DNA of 8,954 nt from UBA2177 sp964452735 (GTDB taxonomy: Bacteria > Patescibacteriota > Dojkabacteria > SC72), in NCBI GenBank assembly GCA_964452735.1, contig CAYVNA010000021.1:1-8954 (forward strand), given 5' to 3'. Below, in pieces: positions 1 through 6,479 of the stretch. How positions within the stretch are numbered: the first letter of the stretch is position 1; every line of letters starts with the position of its first letter. A program made the position numbers and the translations under genes. Under the pieces are notes generated by a model. It did no database searches and had not been told where the DNA came from. It saw only the letters and a list, made by a program, of their open reading frames with translations.

Positions 1-15
1 CATATTAAGAATATG
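1..15. repeat. Short perfect inverted repeat beyond the tRNA 3' end
   Basis: CATATT and AATATG form a perfect 6-bp inverted repeat around a 3-nt loop (AAG). It lies 28 nt past the 3' end of the tRNA-Lys gene. It is AT-rich and would be a weak hairpin. What follows it on the minus strand lies outside the window, so I cannot tell whether a T-run makes it a terminator. It may be chance. Confidence 0.25.
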
Positions 16-43
16 GGAAATAACTAGTGATTGCAATACCAAA

Positions 44-116
44 TGGGTGTACAGGGGCTCGAACCCTGAACCTAACGGTTAAGAGCCGTTTGCTCTACCA
101 GTTGAGCTATACACCC
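44..116 (-). tRNA. tRNA-Lys (anticodon CUU)
   Basis: On the minus strand the sequence folds into a complete 73-nt cloverleaf. The acceptor stem is GGGTGTA/TACACCC, and TA sits at positions 8-9. The D stem is GCTC/GAGC with a GG-containing loop. The anticodon stem AACGG/CCGTT holds the loop CTCTTAA, and the variable loop is AGGTT. The T arm is CAGGG-TTCGAGC-CCCTG, followed by discriminator base A. The loop reads anticodon CTT (plus-strand 81-83), which decodes the lysine codon AAG. The bases after the discriminator are TTT, so the 3' CCA is not encoded and must be added by a CCA-adding enzyme. A well-placed promoter lies just upstream, so it can be transcribed independently of the operon. Confidence 0.96.
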
Positions 117-131
117 AGAGATGACATAGAG

Positions 132-160
132 ATAATACCAATCTAAAGAGTTTTTTTCAA
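132..160 (-). promoter_or_regulatory. Sigma70-type promoter of the tRNA-Lys gene
   Basis: Read on the minus strand, TTGAAA (160-155) is followed by a 17-bp spacer and then TATTAT (137-132). Each hexamer matches the sigma70 consensus at 5 of 6 positions, and the spacing is ideal. A start about 7 nt further on, near 125, would leave a leader of roughly 9 nt before the mature tRNA 5' end at 116, to be removed by RNase P. The element lies entirely in the 52-nt spacer between the envelope-protein stop codon and the tRNA. Confidence 0.7.
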
Positions 161-168
161 TATAGTCG

Positions 169-2331
169 TTAGAGATCTTTAGGAGGTCTTAAAACATCTT
201 CTTCCTTCTTCTTTTTACTCTCTAACACTATTACCTCTATATCGGGACAGATTACTACTCCACCTTTTTTATTTACAGAGATATTTGAGAATATTTTCTT
301 GTTTACAGTCTTTATATCAGGATTAAGTATAGATATAGAATATTTACCCTCGTTAGCAACAAACCTGTAACGACCGAAATCATCTGTAACTCTTTTAGAA
401 ACTATTTTATCAAACTGCTTCTCCTTTAGAGCTACAATTGCTCCCTTAACAACCCTATTCTGCTTATCCTTCACCAGACCATATTTCTCTTTAACTCCAA
501 AGAGAGAAAATAGTAGAGCTATGAGTGCAGGTATATATAGAGCTATTATTAAATAATTCCACCAGAAGCTGGTAACATAGAGAGCATATATGCTAAATAT
601 AAGACCGAAGACAAACAGGATTATATGAAGTGATTTCCATAAGGCTTTGGAGCTGGATATGAACCTAGCAACAATTACGCCAATCAGTTTATTATCTTTC
701 TGATCTAAAGGTATTGAGAAGTTAGGAACTTTATTCTGCCTAGTTAGAAAAGGATCTCCATGATAGATATTCTCTAAAGGGAAATCTGTTTTACCAAATA
801 TAATCTTTGATGGAAATATGTAATTTCTTGCTGTTACTTTGATATAGTACTCTGCATCCTCTACTTCTGTTGTTCTGAAATATCCGTTGTTATCTGTAAC
901 ATCAGTCCAAACCAACTCATTGTTTTCATTATATATTCTTATAATGGCCTGAGTTATCGGATTCTTACTAAAGGAATCATAAACATATCCATTTACATTA
1001 GCTTTCTTCCTAAATCCTAGAAGACTTAGCATTGCCAATATTGACTGAAGTATGAAATAGGGGACATTGCCGAGTAGAGAGAGAAGGAAACCTAAGCCTA
1101 CAGCAATGTTTGCTGTTGTTGCTGTTATTACTATGTTTTGTAATTCAATTGGCTCTAACTTTCCTATTGTATTATCGATAATTTCCGTAATCTGTTTACG
1201 AATACTATCTATAACGGTGGGCTTTGATGGTATGATTGGTTCTTCCGGAATTATTATTGGTGGCTCATCCTCTTTCTGTGGGAAAGTTATTTGGGCATCA
1301 CAATTCCTGTTTACATTTCCAACTAGATCTTTAGCCTCGACACAAAATTTATAGATATCAAATAGGTATTCCCCATTATATATTTCCAAATCTTTTAGCT
1401 TCAGAGATATATTCCAGAAATCCCCAGTACTAGATTGAGAGAACAGACATTCATACTTAGTACCATCCTTACCCGAGCACCAGAAATCCTTCTGACTTAT
1501 TCCGACATTGTCCTTTATTCTATATCTTATATTTATACTGAATTCTGGATCCCACTCAGACATATTATTTTGCCCAATTCCTGAGATACTAACAATTTCA
1601 ACAGTTGGACCACTAGAGTCTTGAACACTAAATACTATATTGGACCAGTTACTTTCTCCACCGTATGAGTTCTTCGCCTTGACTCTATAGAAATACATTA
1701 TTCCATCTCTCAGGTTGCGGAATTCATATGTTAGATTGTTAATCCAAGGACTTTCTTTCTCAATATTCTGGAACTCTTGACCCAGACCAGCCTGTACTAG
1801 GTACTGATAGGTATTAGATCCCGACATACTCCAGATCAAGAGATTATTTAGGCCTCCTGTATAGAGTGGTTCTGCCAACATAGAGGGTGTAGGTACAGGA
1901 ACTACATAGACCTGCTCGCAATCTGGAATTGATATCTCGTATCCTTCTGCTAGATCCTTTGCACAGATAGTATAAATACCAGGATTCGTTGAGCTAACAT
2001 ACCCAAAAGATTGTCCGAGGTAATTGGTAGGAGAAGGTTGAACAATTGATACAGAACTACTATCTCCATCTATATATAGTTGTATGTTCCTCCCTACCCG
2101 TGGGTTACCGAAAGAATCCAAAGAGTAGATATCTACTCTCGTAGGCTGTTTTATTTCGACTACAGAAGGGGTAAGAAAGAGCTGAGTATATAGATCAACA
2201 TTTATATTTGCATTGACAATAACATCATAGGAACCAACTTGAGCAGGTGCTTGTGCATTTACGGGCAGAATAAAGCTCAAGGAGAATAGTAACGTAGAAA
2301 CGATATATTTTATGGCAGTTTTATTTATCAT
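169..2331 (-). CDS. Secreted membrane-anchored protein with Ig/FN3-like and two carboxypeptidase-regulatory-like domains
   Basis: This 720-residue envelope protein has no known enzymatic function. A signal peptide covers residues 1 to about 26 (basic start, hydrophobic core, likely cleavage after VNA). Residues 30-144 look like a beta-sandwich of the Ig/invasin type with two cysteines (123, 138). Residues 145-238 resemble a fibronectin type III domain (YFYRVKAKN followed by GGESNWS). Residues 241-350 form another Ig-like module with cysteines at 285, 295, 330 and 344. A proline-rich linker (351-372) leads to a hydrophobic stretch at 397-440 ending in RKK. A carboxypeptidase-regulatory (transthyretin-like) domain follows at about 446-545 (GYVYDSFSKNPIT, then NNGYFRT). 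Next come a membrane hairpin (568-612), a second such domain (615-700, DDFGRYRF) and a charged Lys/Glu tail. The ATG overlaps the recO stop by 1 nt (TAATG), with GAGGA upstream as ribosome binding site. From memory, similar regulatory-domain/hairpin proteins occur in Patescibacteria. Surface adhesion or scaffolding is inference. It is last in the operon. Confidence 0.85.
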   Translation of the reverse strand: MINKTAIKYIVSTLLFSLSFILPVNAQAPAQVGSYDVIVNANINVDLYTQLFLTPSVVEIKQPTRVDIYSLDSFGNPRVGRNIQLYIDGDSSSVSIVQPSPTNYLGQSFGYVSSTNPGIYTICAKDLAEGYEISIPDCEQVYVVPVPTPSMLAEPLYTGGLNNLLIWSMSGSNTYQYLVQAGLGQEFQNIEKESPWINNLTYEFRNLRDGIMYFYRVKAKNSYGGESNWSNIVFSVQDSSGPTVEIVSISGIGQNNMSEWDPEFSINIRYRIKDNVGISQKDFWCSGKDGTKYECLFSQSSTGDFWNISLKLKDLEIYNGEYLFDIYKFCVEAKDLVGNVNRNCDAQITFPQKEDEPPIIIPEEPIIPSKPTVIDSIRKQITEIIDNTIGKLEPIELQNIVITATTANIAVGLGFLLSLLGNVPYFILQSILAMLSLLGFRKKANVNGYVYDSFSKNPITQAIIRIYNENNELVWTDVTDNNGYFRTTEVEDAEYYIKVTARNYIFPSKIIFGKTDFPLENIYHGDPFLTRQNKVPNFSIPLDQKDNKLIGVIVARFISSSKALWKSLHIILFVFGLIFSIYALYVTSFWWNYLIIALYIPALIALLFSLFGVKEKYGLVKDKQNRVVKGAIVALKEKQFDKIVSKRVTDDFGRYRFVANEGKYSISILNPDIKTVNKKIFSNISVNKKGGVVICPDIEVIVLESKKKKEEDVLRPPKDL

Positions 2332-2939
2332 TATATTTCCTCAACTACTTTCCGAACGTAACGATCCAACGCTTCTGTAAGAACCTTAGATGAATATGGG
2401 TTCATTCCCAAGGGTTTACAATTCCCTTTACTGTAACAATTTTTACAGACAAGTGCAAAATCTTCCTCAGAAATGTATTCCAGAGAGCCAGCCTCTCCAC
2501 AAAATTTACACACAGTTATATCACTGAGAAAACCCATCTCCTGAAGAAATTTCATCCTTAATTTATTTACTGATCCTATATCCAAGTTATTATCTATAAC
2601 TCTTTTTAATGAATCGAAAAGTTTTGGATAGGGATCAAAATCTTGTAGAAACTTATTAAGAAGAAAGAGAACTCTTCTTACATTCTGCATATCGATATTT
2701 TCAATATCAATAGTTGTATCTAACTCTGATTCAGTAAGGATTGGTAGACCTTTTCCTTCAAAGAAGGATATTCTACTCACACTCAAGGTCTGCATATTAC
2801 CTCTATTTTTACTATTAATCTTCCTCAATCCCTTCGCTATTAGAGAAAATTTCCCAAGTTCTCGACCATACACAGTCAGAATCTTGTCTGCTTCTGAATA
2901 ATTAATTGACTTTATTACAACCACAATATCCTTACTCAT
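2331..2939 (-). CDS. recO: DNA repair/recombination mediator RecO
   Basis: RecO helps load RecA onto SSB-coated single-stranded DNA with RecR and anneals complementary strands. The N-terminal part is OB-fold-like and typical of the family (IKSINYSEADKILTVYGRE, then GKFSLIAKGLRK). A helical C-terminal part follows, with a four-cysteine zinc-finger pattern: CKFC, then CKNC 18 residues later. At about 202 residues it is shorter than the roughly 240-250 usual for RecO. The reading frame also offers an ATG 9 nt further upstream (2948), which would add MEH. I chose 2939 because AGGA and GGAG lie upstream of it, whereas AGGA directly abuts the 2948 ATG. With this start the gene overlaps the phosphoglycosyl transferase by 8 nt and shares 1 nt with the envelope-protein ATG, implying translational coupling. 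Its position inside a glycan/envelope operon has no obvious functional reason. Confidence 0.9.
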   Translation of the reverse strand: MSKDIVVVIKSINYSEADKILTVYGRELGKFSLIAKGLRKINSKNRGNMQTLSVSRISFFEGKGLPILTESELDTTIDIENIDMQNVRRVLFLLNKFLQDFDPYPKLFDSLKRVIDNNLDIGSVNKLRMKFLQEMGFLSDITVCKFCGEAGSLEYISEEDFALVCKNCYSKGNCKPLGMNPYSSKVLTEALDRYVRKVVEEI

Positions 2940-3579
2940 ATGCTCCATTCCTAGATATAATAGTGTATGGGGTCTTAAGAACTATCTTGAGATCTGTAAT
3001 GAAGGAGAACTCCTTTGCATATTGAGAATCCATCCGCAACCTCTCCGAGAAAGGTATATCATTCCTTCCAGACACCTGCCATATCCCTGTCATACCAGGC
3101 CGAATACTGAAGATGTCTTTCAAGTATCTTTTATCTTTGGGATATTTCTTCAAATGTCTTTGTAGCTCATCCTCATACATGGGACGAGGTCCTACAAAAG
3201 ACATATCTCCTTTCAAAACATTTATAACTTGAGGAAACTCATCTAGATCTGTCTTTCTTAATATCTTTCCCAACCAAGTAATACGAATATCGTCCTCGAT
3301 TCTTAACTTATTTCCTCCTTTTTCCCATTCTTCCCTCAGCTCTTTATACTTCGGATTGTATAATATCTCCTTATGGGCATTTGGAATCATTGTCCGAAAT
3401 TTGTACATACGGAATTCTCCTCCACCCCTACCTATTCTCAAAGGATCTTTAACAAATACATTTCCTTTATCTCTAACCCATATCAGGAGAGAAATTATTA
3501 TCAAAAGAGGTATAGAAATTACTAAAATGATTATTGAAAAGAAGATATCAAAGACTCGCTTAAATTGAATGTAGTACAT
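2932..3579 (-). CDS. Monotopic phosphoglycosyl transferase (bacterial sugar transferase family)
   Basis: This is a 215-residue enzyme of the WcaJ/PglC/EpsL type. The family moves a sugar-1-phosphate from a nucleotide sugar to undecaprenyl phosphate, the first membrane step of glycan assembly. The N-terminus has the family KRVFD motif and one hydrophobic segment (about 11-33). Pro24 in an S-I-P context matches the kink of the re-entrant helix known from PglC. The core shows YKFRTM (59-64), the catalytic Asp-Glu pair in TDLDEFPQ (D113-E114), GDMSFVGPRP (124-133) and RPGMTGIWQVSGR (160-172). The large N-terminal membrane domain of WbaP/WcaJ is absent, so this is the minimal form, close to the family's small members in length. 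The nucleotide-sugar substrate cannot be predicted. It overlaps the upstream glycosyltransferase by 20 nt and recO by 8 nt. The upstream ribosome binding site is weak (AGAAG). Confidence 0.95.
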   Translation of the reverse strand: MYYIQFKRVFDIFFSIIILVISIPLLIIISLLIWVRDKGNVFVKDPLRIGRGGGEFRMYKFRTMIPNAHKEILYNPKYKELREEWEKGGNKLRIEDDIRITWLGKILRKTDLDEFPQVINVLKGDMSFVGPRPMYEDELQRHLKKYPKDKRYLKDIFSIRPGMTGIWQVSGRNDIPFSERLRMDSQYAKEFSFITDLKIVLKTPYTIISRNGAYE

Positions 3580-4741
3580 CTTCTATATAGTTTTGCAACT
3601 TATATACAAATATCTCTGATGCAAAATTATCTGCCTGTTTCCTACAATTATCAGGATTATATTTTTCAGATTTGAATGATTTCAATATCTTAGAAAGCTC
3701 TTTAACTGAATATGTCTTAAAGAATATCCCTGTTTTAGGATTTCCATCAGAGATTGTTTCTGTAACGCCACCTTCCTTAAAAGCTATCACTGGTGTTCCA
3801 GAAGCATTCGCCTCTACAGGGACAATTCCAAAATCTTCATCCCTTACAGGAAATATGAGGGCTTTCGTTCTTGCTAAAAGATTGAATTTCTGATCATCTG
3901 AAACATACCCTAGAAACTTAACTAACCCTTTAGCATTGAGATCTTTAACCAACTCCTTCATATTCTCAAAATCCTCCCCCATACCTGCGATCTTAAGGGG
4001 AACTTCGGCATCAACACATGCCTTTATGGCCAGATCCACACCTTTGTATGTTTCAACCCTTCCTAAATACAAAAACCAATTTTCCTTTCTATTAACCTTC
4101 CTTAATGACTTGATCTTCTTTACTTCGACAGGAGGATACATAATGTCAGCATTCACGCCATAGTACTTCTTTATTCTCTTCTTCACCACATGGGAGATAG
4201 CTATCATCTTGGTACACCTCCTAGCAGCATCCCTATCCCACTTCTGCCATATTCTTTCCAAGATAGTTCCTGTGAAGAAGCTATATATTTTAAATAACGA
4301 TTTATTTACCCCCCCTAGTTGTTCTGCACTTTTCAATACTCTACCTTTCTTTTGCCAAAAGAATTTAGGAGGAGACATACAGATATTTACATGAGGGACC
4401 TTGCCTGTTTTAACAAACTTGGAAAAAGCTATAGAGAGAGAAACTACAACATCATATTTTCTAAGATTGAACATTCCATATGCAAGAGGTTGAAGAAGAA
4501 GGTAGAGATGTCTAAATTTATCTCGTCCTGGGAGATTTTGCATATATGAGGAATGTATCTTTATACCTGGGAGAAACTCTTCGACAAACTTCTCATCATA
4601 GTATGCTGTATATAGTTCAGAATTGGGGAAAGCCTCTAACATATACTTAAGATGTATCTCCGCACCTCCATGTTTAAATAATGGTTCTCCTATTATTGCA
4701 ATTCTCTTACCCTCTAGATCTTTTTTTTGACTCTTTCTCAT
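3560..4741 (-). CDS. GT4-family glycosyltransferase (second of a tandem pair)
   Basis: This 393-residue enzyme has the GT-B fold of family GT4, which are retaining enzymes that use nucleotide sugars. The N-terminal acceptor domain has the glycine loop HGGAE (24-28) and LYTAYYD. The C-terminal donor domain has FLYLGRVETYKG (223-234), IAGMGED, and the EX7E signature with E302 and E310 in EDFGIVPVEANASGTPV. It has no signal peptide or clear membrane span, so it probably works at the cytoplasmic membrane face. It aligns along its length with the neighbouring upstream glycosyltransferase (MLEAFPNSELYTAYYD against MLKVIPYADIYTIVFD, and EDFG-VP-EA-ASGTPV), pointing to tandem duplication and divergence. 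Its ATG lies 35 nt inside the upstream gene and no clear Shine-Dalgarno precedes it. No other in-frame ATG occurs until codon 34, beyond the GGAE loop, so this start is favoured. The sugar is unknown. Confidence 0.92.
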   Translation of the reverse strand: MRKSQKKDLEGKRIAIIGEPLFKHGGAEIHLKYMLEAFPNSELYTAYYDEKFVEEFLPGIKIHSSYMQNLPGRDKFRHLYLLLQPLAYGMFNLRKYDVVVSLSIAFSKFVKTGKVPHVNICMSPPKFFWQKKGRVLKSAEQLGGVNKSLFKIYSFFTGTILERIWQKWDRDAARRCTKMIAISHVVKKRIKKYYGVNADIMYPPVEVKKIKSLRKVNRKENWFLYLGRVETYKGVDLAIKACVDAEVPLKIAGMGEDFENMKELVKDLNAKGLVKFLGYVSDDQKFNLLARTKALIFPVRDEDFGIVPVEANASGTPVIAFKEGGVTETISDGNPKTGIFFKTYSVKELSKILKSFKSEKYNPDNCRKQADNFASEIFVYKLQNYIEDVLHSI

Positions 4742-5881
4742 ATATACTATTGAGGTACTTCTTAAAGTTATTTATAAATATTTCTTCGGAGAAACTTTTT
4801 GCATGATTTATTATTTCCTTCCTATTATATCTTCTTTTATCATATTCTTTAAGCAACAATACTAATTCATCTACTGTACTAAAGAACTCACCTGAGACAC
4901 CTGGAATTATAGTTTCTAACAATCCCCCATCTTTGTATCCTAAGACTGGGGTTCCCGAAGCCATAGCTTCGATTGGTACTAAACCGAAATCTTCAAGTCC
5001 ACAAAAGAGAAGAACATCAGCCATCTCATACATTATTTTGACTTCAATATCCTCTGAAAGAAAACCCAGAAATATGATATTCGGAGATTTATCAGCAATC
5101 CTTTCTAAATATGCCCTATCTGGGCCATCACCTATTATGACAAGATTTTTATTTGTTTGTTTACATGCCTCTATAGCCCAATCTATTCTTTTGTGATCGA
5201 ATAATCGAGAGACTACAAGAACAAAGTTATCTGGCAATTGGTACTTTGTCTTTATACTGGATACCATCTTTCGAGAAGATTTCTTGAAGTACAAAGATTC
5301 GACCCCTGGATATATAACAGTGGCTTTCTTTTTATATATCTTCCATATTTTTTTTCGTATATATTCCGAATTGGCCGTCCAATAGTCTGCTCTTCGAGAT
5401 ATCGTCCAATCCCATACTCTCATATATGTGTTAAGAGGTATGGAGAGGAAGTTGTAGAGTGGTTTGAAAATGGAGCCCCTCACATTCAATTCTTTGTCCC
5501 AAAGACTTCTAGGAGGAGTCATCGTCATAGCAATATGTGGTTGATATATTCCAGTAATAATCCCTTTAGCTGGTCCTGCGGATATACTTATGACAAGATC
5601 GTATTCTTGAAGATCGAAGCTCTCATATGCAAAAGGGGTGAATATTTTTAGATGTCTATAGAAGTCGTGAGGAAGGAATTTAGAAATATTTTGTACAAAA
5701 CTGGTATATACACTATTCTTTAAATTGGGGAATTTCTTTTTATCAAAGACTATCGTATATATATCCGCATAAGGTATTACCTTCAACATAGAGAACANNN
5801 NNNNNNNTCTGCACCACCGAGAGCAACCAGCTGATCTGCAACAATAGCAACACGAGGGAACTTCTTCTTTATATCATTCAT
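4707..5881 (-). CDS. GT4-family glycosyltransferase (first of the tandem pair), interrupted by an assembly gap
   Basis: This is the paralogue and upstream neighbour of the previous glycosyltransferase. The longest uninterrupted reading frame begins at an internal methionine (5789), but the true N-terminus lies beyond the N-run. From the ATG at 5881 the frame reads MNDIKKKFPRVAIVADQ, then LVALGGA and a GAN codon, the GT4 glycine loop, before entering the gap. The rest resumes as FSMLKVIPYADIYTIVFD. Later landmarks are TPPRSLW, IYPGVE, VVSRLFDHKRID, IIGDGPD and the EX7E signature in LEDFGLVPIEAMASGTPV. As written, the 10 Ns put the two halves in different frames. A gap of 8 nt would join them in frame and give 390 residues, nearly the same as the 393 of the paralogue. 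An in-frame TAG lies two codons before the ATG, fixing the start. It begins 6 nt after the zinc-ribbon gene, and its end overlaps the next gene by 35 nt. Confidence 0.9.
5798..5807. other. Assembly gap (10 Ns)
   Basis: Ten unresolved bases lie inside the glycosyltransferase gene, between its GGA(E/D) loop and the FSMLKV segment. Ten looks like a nominal scaffold value. The reading frames on either side are compatible only if the true length leaves remainder 2 when divided by 3. Alignment with the tandem paralogue (GGAE, five residues, then ML) predicts 8 nt. Confidence 0.95.
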
Positions 5882-5887
5882 TAACTA

Positions 5888-6403
5888 TTATAGCTCAGGA
5901 ATCTCTCCATCATCAAATCCAAAATCTTCAGCAGAAAGATCTTCGTCTTCTTCCGAGTCCAATTGCTCCAAAGCCTTTGTTAAATCGTCATCTACTTCAG
6001 GAACGACATCCTTCCTAGCACTATCATCCTCATCAGGAAATATGACATCCAAAGAATCATCATCATCATTGGAAGGGTCAATTCCACCATCATCAATCTC
6101 TTCATCTGCACCCATTAGAATAATATTTGGTTCCTCCTTATCTATGCTAACATAGTCATCTACTTCCTCTGGTTCTATCTTTCCGCCGTTTTCCTTTCTC
6201 TTCAAAACTCTCTGCAAGAATCTATCAGCATCATCACCAAACTTCTCTACGACATCAATAACTCTCATTGGCTCACCACAATCAGGACAGGCTTCTATAT
6301 GATCTATCTCTTTCCCACAATGCGGACATGAAAGGAAAATAACATGAACACTCCTTCTAGGAACAACCATTTCTTCTTTTTTTTCTTTCTTCTCTTGTGC
6401 CAT
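5888..6403 (-). CDS. Zinc-ribbon protein with strongly acidic C-terminal tail, function unknown
   Basis: I do not recognise this 171-residue protein as a named family. It starts with a lysine/glutamate-rich stretch (MAQEKKEKKEE), then a short hydrophobic strand (VHVIFL). A zinc-ribbon pair follows, CPHCG and CPDCG, with cysteines at 26, 29, 39 and 42. Residues 50-70 are probably helical (VVEKFGDDADRFLQRVLKRK). The remaining half is highly acidic and probably disordered: about 33 of the last 74 residues are Asp or Glu, including a DDDD run. No signal peptide or membrane segment is seen, so it is probably cytosolic. The layout suggests a nucleic-acid- or RNA-polymerase-associated protein, or a protein-binding adaptor, but that is inference. 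It is the first gene after a strong promoter and has no Shine-Dalgarno in its roughly 20-nt leader. The glycosyltransferase start follows 6 nt after its stop. Confidence 0.82.
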   Translation of the reverse strand: MAQEKKEKKEEMVVPRRSVHVIFLSCPHCGKEIDHIEACPDCGEPMRVIDVVEKFGDDADRFLQRVLKRKENGGKIEPEEVDDYVSIDKEEPNIILMGADEEIDDGGIDPSNDDDDSLDVIFPDEDDSARKDVVPEVDDDLTKALEQLDSEEDEDLSAEDFGFDDGEIPEL

Positions 6404-6429
6404 ATTGTATGAATAATAACTGTATATTT

Positions 6430-6458
6430 AGGATAGTATAGGGGCTATAGTGTGTCAA
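6430..6458 (-). promoter_or_regulatory. Sigma70-type promoter for the zinc-ribbon/glycan/recO operon
   Basis: On the minus strand a perfect TTGACA (6458-6453) is followed by exactly 17 bp and then TATCCT (6435-6430), which matches 4 of 6 bases of the -10 consensus. A start near 6423 would give a leader of only about 20 nt to the ATG at 6403. The leader contains no Shine-Dalgarno-like sequence, so initiation there may not depend on one. The promoter lies in the 76-nt spacer after the secA stop codon. No convincing intrinsic terminator is seen in that spacer, so secA transcripts may also read through into the operon. Confidence 0.6.
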
Positions 6459-6479
6459 TAAACCCATAGAGATACTTAA

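Noticed and set aside
151..157. T7 run after the envelope gene as a Rho-independent terminator
   Set aside because: The T-run is on the plus strand. On the transcribed minus strand it is an A-run, and no GC-rich stem precedes it. It forms part of the tRNA promoter's -35 and spacer region.
1067..1354. 95-codon plus-strand open reading frame opposite the envelope gene
   Set aside because: It is the complement of the membrane and proline-linker coding region. The hydrophobic look comes from the opposite-strand composition.
4721..4728. T8 run as a terminator
   Set aside because: It reads as A8 in the mRNA of the minus-strand genes and lies inside two overlapping coding regions. No plus-strand gene ends there.
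5238..5651. 137-codon plus-strand open reading frame opposite the first glycosyltransferase
   Set aside because: It lies wholly antisense to strongly conserved GT4 coding sequence, its predicted protein has no recognisable motif, and no plausible upstream ribosome site is seen.
4707..5789. First glycosyltransferase as an N-terminally truncated pseudogene
   Set aside because: The missing N-terminus is encoded on the other side of the N-run (5808-5881), so the truncation comes from the assembly gap and not from mutation.
6436..6452. ATAG-CCC-CTAT as a secA terminator hairpin
   Set aside because: The stem is only 4 bp with no following U-run, and it lies within the promoter spacer.
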